A DNA stretch of 64,000 bases from Nostocoides sp. F2B08 (lineage in GTDB: Bacteria; Actinomycetota; Actinomycetes; Actinomycetales; Dermatophilaceae). The notes under the pieces are model-generated. The model saw only the letters and a list, made by a program, of their open reading frames with translations, made no database searches and had not been told where the DNA came from. Shown here piece after piece: positions 17,660 to 27,035 of this stretch. Every line of letters starts with the position of its first letter. The stretch's first letter is position 1. The translations under genes were made by a program, and so were the position numbers. The DNA is taken from the NCBI RefSeq assembly GCF_009184895.1, contig NZ_WESE01000004.1, positions 62,001 through 126,000 of the forward strand, given 5' to 3'.

Positions 17660-19318
17660 TCAACTCCCGTCCAGGCCGAGCTCGGCGGCACTCTGCTGGC
17701 GCATCTCGACCTTTCGGACCTTTCCCGTGACCGTCATGGGGAACTCCTCGACGATCTTGACGTACTTGGGGATCTTGTAGTGCGCGAGCTTTCCGCTCGC
17801 GAACTCCCTCACGCCCTGCGCGGTCAGCGGCTCGGCCCCCTCACGCATCCGGATCCAGGCGCAGAGCTCCTCGCCGTACCTCGTGTCGGGGACGCCCACG
17901 ACCTGGGCGTCGAGCACGTCCGGGTGGGTGTAGAGGAACTCCTCGATCTCCCGGGGGTAGATGTTCTCGCCTCCGCGGATGACCATGTCCTTGATCCGCC
18001 CGGTGATGCGGACGTAGCCCTCGTCGTCCATGACGGCCAGGTCGCCCGTGCGCATCCAACCGTCGACGACGGCCTGCGCCGTCTTGTCGGGCTCCTCCCA
18101 GTAGCCGAGCATGACGCTGTACCCCTTGGTCCAGAACTCGCCCGCTTCTCCCCTGGGCAGGGCCTGGCCGGTCATCGGGTCGGCCACCTTGATCTCCAGA
18201 TGGGGGCAGACGCGTCCCACGGTCCCGACCTTGCGGTCGAAGTCGTCGTCGGTGCGCGTCTGGGTGGACACCGGGGAGGTCTCCGTCATCCCGTAGCAGA
18301 TCGTCATCTCGTCGATCCCGCTCGCGATGAGCTTCTTCATCAGCTCCGCGGGGCAGGGCGAACCTGCCATGATCCCGGTCCGCACGCTGGAGAGGTCATA
18401 GGAGTCGAAGTCCGCCAGCGACCACTCGGCGATGAACATCGTCGGCACCCCGTAGAGCGACGTGCACCGTTCCTCCTGGACGGTCGCAAGCGTGAGTGCC
18501 GGGTCGAAGCCGGGTGCGGGGATGACCATGGCCGCCCCGTGGCTGGTGCAGGCAAGGTTGCCCATGACCATGCCGAAGCAGTGGTAGAAGGGCACGGGGA
18601 TGCACACCCGGTCGTGCTCGGTGTAGCGGCAGACCTCACCCACGAGGTAGCCGTTGTTCAGGATGTTGCGGTGCGAGAGGGTCGCTCCCTTGGGGAACCC
18701 GGTCGTGCCCGACGTGTACTGGATGTTGATCGGGTCGTCCGGATGCAGGCCCGCCTGGATGCCGGCGACGCGGTCCGGGTCGACGGACCCACCCGCGTCG
18801 ACGAACCGCTGCCAGGACTCCGTGCCCAGGTAGACGACGCCGCGCAGGTCCGTCACTCCGTCCGCGACCTCCTCGACCATCGAGCGGTAGTCGCTGGTCC
18901 GGAAGCCCTCGACGGCGAAGAGGTATGCGATGCCCGCCTGCCGCAGGACGTACTCGAGCTCGTGGCTCCGGTAGGCGGGGTTGATCGTGACGAGGATGAC
19001 GCCCACCTTCGCGGTCGCGTACTGGACGACGGTCCACTCGGCCCGGTTCGGAGCCCAGATCCCGACCCGCTGCCCCTTCTCGATGCCGGCGGCCACGATC
19101 CCGCGGGCGAGGCGGTCGACCTCGTCGGCGAACTCGCGGTAGGTCCACCTGATCCCCTGCTCCCGGTCGACGAGCGCGAGCCGGTCACCGTGCCGGGCGA
19201 CCGTCGCGTCGAGGTTGTCGGGGATCGTCTCGTCCAGCAACGGTGGTTCGGTCTCGCCACGGGTGTGCGACAGCGCGGGGTCGCGCTCGTCGCCGATGAC
19301 CGAGTCGTGGGTGCTCAC
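17660..19318 (-). CDS. fatty-acid/acyl-CoA ligase (AMP-forming)
   Basis: This 552-residue ANL-superfamily enzyme activates a carboxylic acid with ATP and CoA. The phosphate loop is YTSGTTGFPKGATLSH (residues about 198-213). The adenine motif is YGMTETSP, the hinge region TGDLAVMDDEGYVRITGRIKDMVIRGGENIYPREIE, and the catalytic Lys sits in MTVTGKVRK near the end. The overall sequence fits medium/long-chain FadD-type ligases of actinobacteria. It shares the window with acyl-CoA oxidase and dehydrogenase genes, though not in one operon. Substrate chain length cannot be read from the sequence. Confidence 0.9.
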   Translation of the reverse strand: MSTHDSVIGDERDPALSHTRGETEPPLLDETIPDNLDATVARHGDRLALVDREQGIRWTYREFADEVDRLARGIVAAGIEKGQRVGIWAPNRAEWTVVQYATAKVGVILVTINPAYRSHELEYVLRQAGIAYLFAVEGFRTSDYRSMVEEVADGVTDLRGVVYLGTESWQRFVDAGGSVDPDRVAGIQAGLHPDDPINIQYTSGTTGFPKGATLSHRNILNNGYLVGEVCRYTEHDRVCIPVPFYHCFGMVMGNLACTSHGAAMVIPAPGFDPALTLATVQEERCTSLYGVPTMFIAEWSLADFDSYDLSSVRTGIMAGSPCPAELMKKLIASGIDEMTICYGMTETSPVSTQTRTDDDFDRKVGTVGRVCPHLEIKVADPMTGQALPRGEAGEFWTKGYSVMLGYWEEPDKTAQAVVDGWMRTGDLAVMDDEGYVRITGRIKDMVIRGGENIYPREIEEFLYTHPDVLDAQVVGVPDTRYGEELCAWIRMREGAEPLTAQGVREFASGKLAHYKIPKYVKIVEEFPMTVTGKVRKVEMRQQSAAELGLDGS

Positions 19319-19363
19319 GTGCTCACCCTGCCACGGCTCCCACGCCGAGGCGAGGCATCGGCA

Positions 19364-20770
19364 CTAGAGGACCGCGCCGGGGTTGAGCAGCCCGAGCGGG
19401 TCGAGCGCCGCCTTGATCGCCCGGCTGACGTCCATGACGTCCTCGCCGAGCTGGGCCGGGAGCGCGGTCTTCTTCAGCCGCCCGACCCCGTGCTCGCCGG
19501 TGATCGTGCCGCCGAGGGAGATCGCGAGGGCCATCACCTCGCCGAAGGCGAGCCTGGCGTGGTCGGTCGCGACCTGGTCGCTCGCGTCGTAGACGATGAT
19601 CGGGTGGGTGTTTCCGTCCCCGGCGTGGGCCACGACGGGGATGTCCACCTCGAGCCGCGCGGCGATCCGGGCGATGCCCTCGAGCAGGCCAGGGAGGACG
19701 GGGACCGGCACGCCGACGTCCTCGAGCAGCAGTGAGCCCCGGCGCTCCATCGCCGGGAAGAACGCCCTCCGGGCGGCGCAGAACAGCTCGCCCTCCTCCG
19801 GGTCGTCGGTCGTGAACAGCTCGATCGCGTCGTGCCGCTCGCACACCCGCGCCATGGCCTCGACCTCGGACGCGCGCGCCTCCCCCGGCGCGTCGGACTG
19901 CGCGATGAGCAGTGCGCCCGCGGACCTGTCCAGTCCCATCGGCCGGAGGTCCTCGACGGCGTTGATGGCCGCGTTGTCCATGAGCTCCATCATCGAGGCG
20001 CGGAGCGACGCGCCGATGACCACGACGGAGTGGGCCGCGTCCGCCACCGAGGCGAAGGAGGCGACGAGTGTCGCCGCCGGGGGCGGCGCCGGCACGAGCC
20101 GCAGCGTCGCGCCGGTGATGACGCCCAGCGTGCCCTCGCTGCCGACGAAGAGCTTGAGCAGGGACAGCCCCGCGACGTCCTTGACCCGCGGCCCGCCCAG
20201 CCGGAGCAGCCGGCCGTCGGCGAGGACGACGTCGAGTCCGAGCACGTAGTCCGTCGTGACGCCGTACTTCACGCAGCACAGGCCGCCGGCGTTGGTCGCG
20301 AGGTTGCCCCCGATCGAGCAGATCTCGAAGGAGCTGGGATCGGGCGGGTACCACAGCCCGTGCCCGGCGGCGGCCCGCTTGACCTCCACATTGAGCGCAC
20401 CCGGTTCGACCCGTGCCGTTCGGGTCGCGACGTCGACCTCGACCGCGCGCATCCGGTCGAGGCTGATCGTCAGTGCGCCGGCGACAGCGGACGACCCCCC
20501 GGAGAGCCCGCTCCCGGCCCCCCGTGGGACGACCGGCGTCCTCGTCCGGGTGGCCCACCGCATCGCCTCGACCACCTGCTCCGGTGACCTGGCGCGCAGG
20601 ACTGCGCACGGCATACCCACGTCGGGATCCTTGGCCCAGTCGCGCCGGTACGCCTCCATGGCGGCCGGGTCGGTCAGCAGGTCCCCCGCCCCGACCGAGG
20701 CTGCCAGGTCGGCCAGCGCGAGCCGACCGGGGCCGTGCCCGGCGGCGGCGTCAACGGCGACCTCGACCAT
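19364..20770 (-). CDS. FAD-linked oxidase, glycolate oxidase GlcD / D-lactate dehydrogenase type
   Basis: This 468-residue flavoenzyme of the FAD_binding_4/GlcD family has the PP-loop VVPRGAGSGLSGGSSAV, the FAD segment YPPDPSSFEICSIGGNLATNAGG, and the C-terminal motifs VVAHAGDGNTHPII and GTITGEHGVGRLKK. The family oxidises 2-hydroxy acids such as glycolate or D-lactate and passes electrons to the quinone pool. It stands alone without glcE/glcF, so it is likely a single-subunit D-lactate/glycolate dehydrogenase. ATG 20770 is chosen; GTG 20803 is an in-frame alternative that adds 11 residues. Confidence 0.9.
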   Translation of the reverse strand: MVEVAVDAAAGHGPGRLALADLAASVGAGDLLTDPAAMEAYRRDWAKDPDVGMPCAVLRARSPEQVVEAMRWATRTRTPVVPRGAGSGLSGGSSAVAGALTISLDRMRAVEVDVATRTARVEPGALNVEVKRAAAGHGLWYPPDPSSFEICSIGGNLATNAGGLCCVKYGVTTDYVLGLDVVLADGRLLRLGGPRVKDVAGLSLLKLFVGSEGTLGVITGATLRLVPAPPPAATLVASFASVADAAHSVVVIGASLRASMMELMDNAAINAVEDLRPMGLDRSAGALLIAQSDAPGEARASEVEAMARVCERHDAIELFTTDDPEEGELFCAARRAFFPAMERRGSLLLEDVGVPVPVLPGLLEGIARIAARLEVDIPVVAHAGDGNTHPIIVYDASDQVATDHARLAFGEVMALAISLGGTITGEHGVGRLKKTALPAQLGEDVMDVSRAIKAALDPLGLLNPGAVL

Positions 20771-20847
20771 CCCGCTCACCGTACCCGGGTCTAGAGTCGT
20801 CACGCACGAGCGGGAGGCACGAGGAGGAGCGGGAGCGAGGGATCGCG

Positions 20848-22065
20848 ATGGCAGAGGACTTCCGCTTCCGCGACATCGCCCTTCCGGCCTACGGTCCCAC
20901 GCTCGTCAACTCGCTCGGCCACGGCGCGATGATGCCCGTGCTGGCGTTGCGCGCCCGCGAGCTGGGGGCGAGCGTCGCGGTCGCGGCACTCGTCGTGGGG
21001 CTCGTCAGCGTCGGCATGCTCATCGGGTCCCTGCCCGCCGGCGCGGTCATCGCCCGGATCGGGGAGCGCCGGGCGCTCGTCGTCGCGGGTGTCCTCGACG
21101 CCCTGGCCATGGCCGCGGCGGCGGTCACGCCGACCGTCGCGTGGCTCGCCCTCGCGGTCGTGGCGAGCGGCATGATGTGGACCGTCTTCCTCATCGCCCG
21201 ACAGGGCTTCATGATCGACGCGGTGCCGTTCCACCTGCGCGCCAGGGCGCTCTCCCTGCTCGGCGGCTCCCATCGGGTCGGACTGTTCGGCGGACCGCTC
21301 ATCGGGGCGGCCGTCATCGCCGCCGACGGCATCCGCGCGGTCTTCCTCCTCGCGGCCGCGTTCTCGCTCCTGGCCGCCCTCCTGGCCCTCACCATGCCCG
21401 ACCTCGGCGCCGAGCGGCGGATCGCCGCCAAGCACGAGGGGTATGCGTCGGTCGCCTCGGTCCTGCGGCGACACCGCCGGGAGATGCTCACGATCGGCGT
21501 CGCCGTCGCCGTCATCGGCTCGTCCCGCTCGATCCGCACCTCGCTGATGCCGCTCTGGGCCGAGCACGTGGGCATCTCCGCGAGCACGACGTCGCTGATC
21601 TTCGCCATGGCCTCGGGGGTGGAACTCCTCCTCGTCTATCCGGGAGGGTGGGTCATGGACCGGTTCGGCCGCTCGGTGACGGCGGTGCCCGTCGTCGCGA
21701 GTGCGGCGCTGGCGTGTCTGCTGCTGCCGTTCGCCGGGACCGTCGCGGCGGTGACGGCCGTCATGGTTCTGCTCGCGGTCGGCAACGGCCTCGGGTCCGG
21801 GGTCGTCATGACGATGGGCGCGGACACCGCGCCGGTGGAGTCGCGCGCCCAGTTCCTCGGTGGGATGCGGCTGTTCGGGGACATCGGCATGACCAGTGCG
21901 CCGCTGCTGCTCAGCCTGCTGACCGCAGCCCTGCCGATCGCCGCGGCCTCGCTCGTGCTCGGCGCTTTGGGGGTGGCGGGGGCCGGGTGGGTCGGGTACT
22001 GGACGAGGCACCTCGACCGGCGCCTCGGGCTGGGCGTGCGGAGGGTGACCGTACGCCGCGACTGA
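20848..22065 (+). CDS. major facilitator superfamily exporter
   Basis: This 405-residue transporter has about 12 hydrophobic segments. The loop-2 motif is GSLPAGAVIARIGERRALVVAG, and its repeat is YPGGWVMDRFGRSVTAVPV. The sequence resembles drug- or sugar-efflux MFS proteins, but no substrate-defining motif was recognised. It is divergent from the GlcD-type oxidase with a short intergenic space. Start ATG 20848 (MAEDFRFRDIALP) lies after a purine-rich GGAGCGGGAGCGAGG stretch; longer open frame upstream overlaps the oxidase and is rejected. Confidence 0.85.
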   Translation: MAEDFRFRDIALPAYGPTLVNSLGHGAMMPVLALRARELGASVAVAALVVGLVSVGMLIGSLPAGAVIARIGERRALVVAGVLDALAMAAAAVTPTVAWLALAVVASGMMWTVFLIARQGFMIDAVPFHLRARALSLLGGSHRVGLFGGPLIGAAVIAADGIRAVFLLAAAFSLLAALLALTMPDLGAERRIAAKHEGYASVASVLRRHRREMLTIGVAVAVIGSSRSIRTSLMPLWAEHVGISASTTSLIFAMASGVELLLVYPGGWVMDRFGRSVTAVPVVASAALACLLLPFAGTVAAVTAVMVLLAVGNGLGSGVVMTMGADTAPVESRAQFLGGMRLFGDIGMTSAPLLLSLLTAALPIAAASLVLGALGVAGAGWVGYWTRHLDRRLGLGVRRVTVRRD

Positions 22066-22095
22066 CCGCCGTGAGCCGGTGGCTGCCGGAGGACG

Positions 22096-23310
22096 CTAGG
22101 CGCTCGCCAGGGCCTTCTCGAGGTCGCCGAGGATGTCGCCGGCGTCCTCGAGCCCCACCGAGAGGCGCAGGATCCCCGCGCCGGGGCGCGCGTCCGGGGG
22201 ACACGGCCGGTGGGTGAGGGCGGCCGGGTGCTGGATGAGCGAGTCCACCCCGCCGAGTGACACGGCGTGGGTAATCAGCTCGACGTGTTCGGCGACCGCC
22301 GCGGCGGAGCCGAAGCCGCCGGAGAGCTCGAACGCGAGAATGGCACCGGGACCGCTCTGCTGACGGCCGATCAGCCCCTGCGGGTCGCACTCCGGGAGCG
22401 ACGGGTGCCAGACCCGCGCGACGGCAGGGTGGGAGCGCAGCGCCGCCGCGACGGCGGTGGCGCTCGCCTGCTGGGCGCGGACCCGGACCGGGAGGGTGGC
22501 CAGACCCCGGTGCAGCAGGTACGCCGCCCACGGGTGCAGGATCCCTCCGGTGATCGCCCGCACCGGGCGGATCCGTTCCGCGGTCGCCTCGTCGGTCGCG
22601 ACCACCCCGCCGAGCGCGTCGCCGTGTCCGCCGATGAACTTCGTCGCCGAGTGCAGGACCAGGCTCGCACCGTGCGCCAACGGGTTCTGCAGGACGGGGG
22701 TGGCGAAGGTGTTGTCCACGAGCAGCGGCACCTCACGTCCGGTGGCCGCGATGGCGTCGACGACGGCGCGGATGTCGACGAGCTCGAGGGTGGGGTTGGC
22801 CGGGGTCTCGAGGACGACGAGCCCGGTGGCATCGGTCAGCGCGGAGGGAACGTCCTCGACGCTCGCGTAGGTCACCGTCGTGCCGAGCAGGCCCGTCGTC
22901 AGGAGGTGGTCGGTGCCGCCGTAGAGCGGCCGCACCGCAACGACGTGTCGGCGATCGGGGGGCAGGGCGAGCAGGACCGCGCTCATCGCCGCCATCCCCG
23001 ACGCGAAGGCGACGGCCGCCTCGGCGCCCTCGAGCGCCGCCAGCCCGCTCTCGAAGCGAGCGACGGTGCCGTTCCAGAGCCGCGCATACACCGGTGTCTG
23101 ACCGGGCAGCGGCGGCGCCCCGCCCGCGAGTCGCTCGTATGCGTCGCCTCCGGCCTCAACCCCCGGCAGGGGGCTGGTGGTCGAGAGGTCGATCGGGAGC
23201 GCGTGCACGCCGAGGTCCGTGAGATCCTCGCGGCCCGCGTGCACGGCTCGGGTGTCTATGGGGGCCAGGGGCGCGCTCGGGACGGGGTGCGAGGTGGGCG
23301 TGACGGACAT
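22096..23310 (-). CDS. trans-sulfuration PLP enzyme (methionine gamma-lyase / cystathionine gamma-synthase family)
   Basis: This 404-residue enzyme of the Cys/Met-metabolism PLP family has VAFASGMAAMSAVLLAL near residue 100, the PLP Lys in LHSATKFIGGHGDALGG, and SLGGVDSLIQHPAALTH near the C-terminus. These fit cystathionine gamma-synthase/lyase or methionine gamma-lyase. A GGAGGT ribosome site precedes ATG 23310. It faces an Lrp-type regulator across a 135-bp region, so it probably breaks down or interconverts a sulfur amino acid sensed by that regulator. The exact reaction cannot be settled by eye. Confidence 0.85.
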   Translation of the reverse strand: MSVTPTSHPVPSAPLAPIDTRAVHAGREDLTDLGVHALPIDLSTTSPLPGVEAGGDAYERLAGGAPPLPGQTPVYARLWNGTVARFESGLAALEGAEAAVAFASGMAAMSAVLLALPPDRRHVVAVRPLYGGTDHLLTTGLLGTTVTYASVEDVPSALTDATGLVVLETPANPTLELVDIRAVVDAIAATGREVPLLVDNTFATPVLQNPLAHGASLVLHSATKFIGGHGDALGGVVATDEATAERIRPVRAITGGILHPWAAYLLHRGLATLPVRVRAQQASATAVAAALRSHPAVARVWHPSLPECDPQGLIGRQQSGPGAILAFELSGGFGSAAAVAEHVELITHAVSLGGVDSLIQHPAALTHRPCPPDARPGAGILRLSVGLEDAGDILGDLEKALASA

Positions 23311-23346
23311 GGCGGACCTCCGATGCGACGGTGCACTTTCCTCCTT

Positions 23347-23363
23347 CAGGATCGCGCATCCTG
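23347..23363. promoter_or_regulatory. candidate Lrp/AsnC operator
   Basis: CAGGAT-N5-ATCCTG is a perfect 17-bp inverted repeat in the region shared by the PLP lyase and the Lrp-type regulator. Its size and position suit an Lrp-family dimer site. A second short repeat ATAA-N6-TTAT lies near 23399-23412, close to the regulator gene. Confidence 0.5.
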
Positions 23364-23445
23364 CGGTCCTGTAGCACTCTGATCGAACAAGTCCTGCCAT
23401 AATCGGTGTTATCCCGCGTATTCTTCGACTCGTGAGAGGTTCGAC

Positions 23446-23934
23446 ATGGATCTGCCGAACAGCTCGGACCCGGTCCCCCTCGACGAGGTCGACCGCGTCA
23501 TCCTCGACACGCTGACAGCGTCGGGACGCCTGGCCAACAACCGGATCGCGGCCAGGGCCGGCGTCGCTCCGTCCACGGCCCTGACCCGGATGCGGGCCCT
23601 CGTCGAGCGAGCGGTGATCCGCCGGTTCACGGTCGACATCGACCTCGGGGCCGTGGGGCGCCCCGTGCAGGCGATCATCGCGGTGCGGCTCCGCTCGCAC
23701 GACCGCGCCCAGATCGCGGCGGTCATGCGGCTGCTGCCGACACTGCCGGAGGTGGTGCAGAGCTTCCACGTCGCCGGCGACGACGACTGGCTCTTGCACG
23801 TCGCTGTCTCGAGCGCCGAGGACCTGCGCGACTTCGTCCTCGACCATCTCACGGTGCACGAAGCGGTCGTCCACACGCGCACGACGCTCGTCTTCGCCCA
23901 CGACCGCGGCCACCCCGGCCCGCTCCCGCGCTGA
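23446..23934 (+). CDS. Lrp/AsnC family transcriptional regulator
   Basis: This 162-residue protein has an N-terminal helix-turn-helix (residues about 12-60: VDRVILDTLTASGRLANNRIAARAGVAPSTALTRMRAL) followed by the RAM/ligand domain (PVQAIIAVRLRSHDRAQI, VVQSFHVAGDDDWLLHVAV). Members respond to amino acids and often control the divergent neighbour. Here that neighbour is the sulfur-amino-acid PLP lyase. Start ATG 23446 follows GAGAGG. Confidence 0.92.
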   Translation: MDLPNSSDPVPLDEVDRVILDTLTASGRLANNRIAARAGVAPSTALTRMRALVERAVIRRFTVDIDLGAVGRPVQAIIAVRLRSHDRAQIAAVMRLLPTLPEVVQSFHVAGDDDWLLHVAVSSAEDLRDFVLDHLTVHEAVVHTRTTLVFAHDRGHPGPLPR

Positions 23935-24034
23935 CCCACCGCCCACCTCTCGCGCGTGGTGCGTTGCACGGTGGTGGGGCCGCTACAGTGCGCCGAACTC
24001 AGTGCACCACACCACACCCGGCGACGCCGACGCG

Positions 24035-25507
24035 TCAGGGACTCGGGCGCTGCAACCGGTCCAGGAAGGCGATGAGCAGCGCTTCCCGCACCGGCGGAGG
24101 CGCCGCGTCGAGCAGCGCGTTGACCGGAGCCATCCGCTCGGGCAGCGCCGGGCCGTCCGGTCCCACGAGGCCGGCCAGCTGGAGCAGGCCGTCGAAGGCC
24201 GCGTCGTCGAGCCCGGCCGGGTCCAGCGTCGCCGCCGCCTCGGCGAGGCCCGGATCGACGTGGACCGGCCCGGCGAGGACCGAGGCCCGTACCGAGTCGA
24301 CGAGGTCGCGGACGAAGTCCTCGACCGACGGCTCGGTCGCGGCGCTCACGGTGAGGTGCAGTGTCGCCGGCATGGACCGGAAGGCCATCTGCGGCTGGAC
24401 GAACCAGCCCCGGGCGAGCATCTCGTCGGCCACGGTGAAGACGTCGCACGTGTCGTCGCACTCGACGGCGACGAGCGTCGAGTCCGGTTCGACGACCACC
24501 CGCAGGTGCTCGACCCCGCGGTCCCACTCGAGACCCACCGCGGCGGCGAGCGCCACGGCACCGGAGCGGGCCTGCCGGGCGAGCACCGCATACCCGCTCT
24601 CCCCGATCGCGGTCGTGACTGCCCAGGCGGCGGCGAGCGGCCCCCCGGACTTCGTCGACTGCATGGTCGAGTTCAGCATCGTGTAGCCGGGCCAGGCGGC
24701 CGAGCTGAAGTACTGCGGACGACGCAGCTCCGGCGTGCGGTGGAGGAGCAGCGAGACGCCCTTGGGGGTGTAGGCGTACTTGTGCAGGTCGACGCTGATG
24801 CTGCTCACCCCGGGTACGGCGAAGGTCCAGGCCGGCACGGATGCGCGGTCGACCGCGGTGAGGTAGGGCAGCGCCCAGCCCCCGATGCAGGCGTCTACGT
24901 GACAGCGGATGCCGGCCTCGGACGCCAGGGCGGCCAGCTCGGGAACCGGGTCGACGACGCCGTGGGCGTAGGACGGCGCGGAGGCCACGACAAGAACGGT
25001 CCGGTCGGTCAGCGCCGCCTCGGTCGCGGCCGGGTCGGCACGGTAGGTGCGCGGGTCGACGTCGACGAGCACCGGCTCGACGCCGAAGTAGTGGGCCGCC
25101 TTGTGGAACGCCGCGTGCGCGGTCGTCGGCAGGACCATCTGCGGCCGGTCGACGTCCGGTCGGGCGTCGCGTGCGGCGAGGACGGCGAGCAGCACCGACT
25201 CGGTGCCACCGGAGGTGACGGCCCCGACCGACTCGGGTCCGTCGAGGAGCCGCGCGGCCCACGCCACGAGGTCGTTCTCCATCCGCAGGAGGGAGGGGAA
25301 CGCCGTCGGGTCGAGACCGTTCGTGGACGCGAACATGCCGAGCGCTTCGCGCCCGAGGGCATCGACATCGGCGAGTCCCGAGTCGTAGACATAGGCGAGC
25401 GTGCGCCCACCGTGCGTGGGCAGGTCGTGCGCGCGGAGCTCGTCGAGGCGGCGGCGGACGTCGGCCAGGCGGGCGGACGACACCTCTGCGGTTGGGTGGG
25501 ACGGCAC
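24035..25507 (-). CDS. PLP-dependent decarboxylase/lyase (sphingosine-1-phosphate-lyase-like)
   Basis: This 490-residue group II PLP enzyme has VTSGGTESVLLAVLAARD (residues about 94-111), the conserved HAAFHKAAHYFGVEPV, the Asp of HVDACIGGWALPYL, and the PLP Lys in SVDLHKYAYTPKGVSLLL. These match sphingosine-1-phosphate-lyase or tyrosine/glutamate decarboxylase relatives. Start is GTG 25507 with GGAAGGAG 8 nt ahead. It lies 29 nt after an MFS transporter stop on the same strand, so the two probably form an uptake-and-breakdown pair. Substrate unknown. Confidence 0.85.
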   Translation of the reverse strand: MPSHPTAEVSSARLADVRRRLDELRAHDLPTHGGRTLAYVYDSGLADVDALGREALGMFASTNGLDPTAFPSLLRMENDLVAWAARLLDGPESVGAVTSGGTESVLLAVLAARDARPDVDRPQMVLPTTAHAAFHKAAHYFGVEPVLVDVDPRTYRADPAATEAALTDRTVLVVASAPSYAHGVVDPVPELAALASEAGIRCHVDACIGGWALPYLTAVDRASVPAWTFAVPGVSSISVDLHKYAYTPKGVSLLLHRTPELRRPQYFSSAAWPGYTMLNSTMQSTKSGGPLAAAWAVTTAIGESGYAVLARQARSGAVALAAAVGLEWDRGVEHLRVVVEPDSTLVAVECDDTCDVFTVADEMLARGWFVQPQMAFRSMPATLHLTVSAATEPSVEDFVRDLVDSVRASVLAGPVHVDPGLAEAAATLDPAGLDDAAFDGLLQLAGLVGPDGPALPERMAPVNALLDAAPPPVREALLIAFLDRLQRPSP

Positions 25508-25536
25508 GGACGGCTCCTTCCGGACGGGCGACTTCC

Positions 25537-26892
25537 TCAGGTTGGCGGCTGTTGCACGGATCGCTCGGCGGCGACCGCGGCCTCGACCTCGGCCTGGTCG
25601 AGCCGGTAGCGGACGAGGGTGATCAGGGACAGGGCGACCAGGACCGCCGGCACGAGGGCGAAACCCCAGGCGATGGCTGTCAGCGCCGATGCCGGCTGGT
25701 CGGCGAGGCCGTCGGTGGAGGACACATAGCCTCCGAGGGCGAGGACCGCCGCATAGACGAGCGGCCCCAGGGCCAGGCCGAAGGTCTCACCTGCGGTCCA
25801 CACCCCCGTATAGACCCCGACCCGGTTCTCGCCGGTGCGCATGCCGTCGACCGCCGCGTTGTCGGGCAGCATGGCCATCGGGAACATCTGTGCACCGGCG
25901 TAGCCGATGCCGATGACCGCCGTGGTCACCACGAGGGCGACGAGGGAGACCCGCATCGTCACCAGGGTCACCAGGGCTCCGCCGCCGAGCAGCCCCGACG
26001 CGACGAGATAGCCGGTCCGCTTCCCGCAGTGCTCCCCGAACCGCTGCCACAGCGGGGTGACGAGAAGCGCCGGCGCGACGAAGGCGAGGAAGAGCGCGGT
26101 CGACATCCCGGGTGCCTCGAGGTAGACCCGTGCCACGTAGTCGACACCGGCGAGCATCGCGCCCACCGCGAGGGCCTGGACGACGAAGGTGACGAGCAGA
26201 AGGCGGAAGCTGCGGGCGCGGGCCACGATTCGCAGCTGCTCACCGAGGCTGCCGCCGGCCTCCCCGTAGGTACGCATCGGGATTCCGCGGGTCCCCCGCC
26301 AGGCGCCGAGCGCCCCACCGAGGATGAGCAGGGCCACGAAGACCCCGACCGCGCGGTAGTCCCAGTCGGCCGGCAGGGCGTCCCGGATCGCCGGGGAGAC
26401 CCCGCCGCTGACGAGGATCGCGACGGCGAGGATGGCGACCCGCCAGGTCATCAGCCGGGTCCGCTCGTCGTAGTCGTCGGTCATCTCCGCCGGCATCGCG
26501 ACATAGGGAACCTGGAAGAACGCGTATGCGGTGGCGCAGGCGAGGAACGCGACCACCACCCAGGTGGCCGCGAGGCCCTGGGGACTCGTCGGACCCGCGA
26601 ACAGCAGGGCGAAGCAGACCGCGAGAGCCACACCGGCCTTGAGGAGGAAGGGTCGGCGCCGGCCGCCGGGGTTGCGCGAGCGGTCCGAGATCCGGCCGGC
26701 GACAGGGTTGAGGATCGTGTCCCAGGCCTTGGGCAGGAAGACGATCAGGCCGGCTACGCCGGCGGCGATCCCGAGCCGGTCGGTGAGGTAAGGCAGCAGC
26801 AGCAGTCCTGGAACCGTGCCGAAGGACCCTGTCGCCACCGACCCCAACGCATAGCCCCTGCGCGCAGAGGGGGGTAGCGCGGTCAGGCTCAT
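25537..26892 (-). CDS. GPH-type (sugar/cation symporter) MFS transporter
   Basis: This 451-residue protein with about 12 membrane segments resembles the glycoside-pentoside-hexuronide symporters: LGIAAGVAGLIVFLPKAWDTILNPVAGRISDRSRNPGGRRRPFL near the N-terminus is the family signature, with the conserved Asp in the second helix and DRSRNPGGRRRPF loop. It should import a sugar- or lipid-like solute with a cation. ATG 26892 (MSLTALPPSARRGYALG) is preferred over in-frame starts at 26904 and further out. It is followed by the PLP decarboxylase 29 nt later. Confidence 0.85.
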   Translation of the reverse strand: MSLTALPPSARRGYALGSVATGSFGTVPGLLLLPYLTDRLGIAAGVAGLIVFLPKAWDTILNPVAGRISDRSRNPGGRRRPFLLKAGVALAVCFALLFAGPTSPQGLAATWVVVAFLACATAYAFFQVPYVAMPAEMTDDYDERTRLMTWRVAILAVAILVSGGVSPAIRDALPADWDYRAVGVFVALLILGGALGAWRGTRGIPMRTYGEAGGSLGEQLRIVARARSFRLLLVTFVVQALAVGAMLAGVDYVARVYLEAPGMSTALFLAFVAPALLVTPLWQRFGEHCGKRTGYLVASGLLGGGALVTLVTMRVSLVALVVTTAVIGIGYAGAQMFPMAMLPDNAAVDGMRTGENRVGVYTGVWTAGETFGLALGPLVYAAVLALGGYVSSTDGLADQPASALTAIAWGFALVPAVLVALSLITLVRYRLDQAEVEAAVAAERSVQQPPT

Positions 26893-27035
26893 GACCCGGA
26901 CCATACCCCCGCCCCGAGGGGCGTGGCTGGGGAATAGGCTGGACTCAAGGCGGCACGATCCAGCGTCCATGATCCTGCGTCCGCGCAGGACAGACCTCGC
27001 GGGGCAGAGGCTCGCGGGACGGAAGGAGCGGCACC

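Noticed and set aside
23935-24034. Possible hairpin between the Lrp gene and the decarboxylase
   Set aside because: GTGGTG and CACCAC segments can pair only imperfectly, with large bulges, so a terminator could not be supported.
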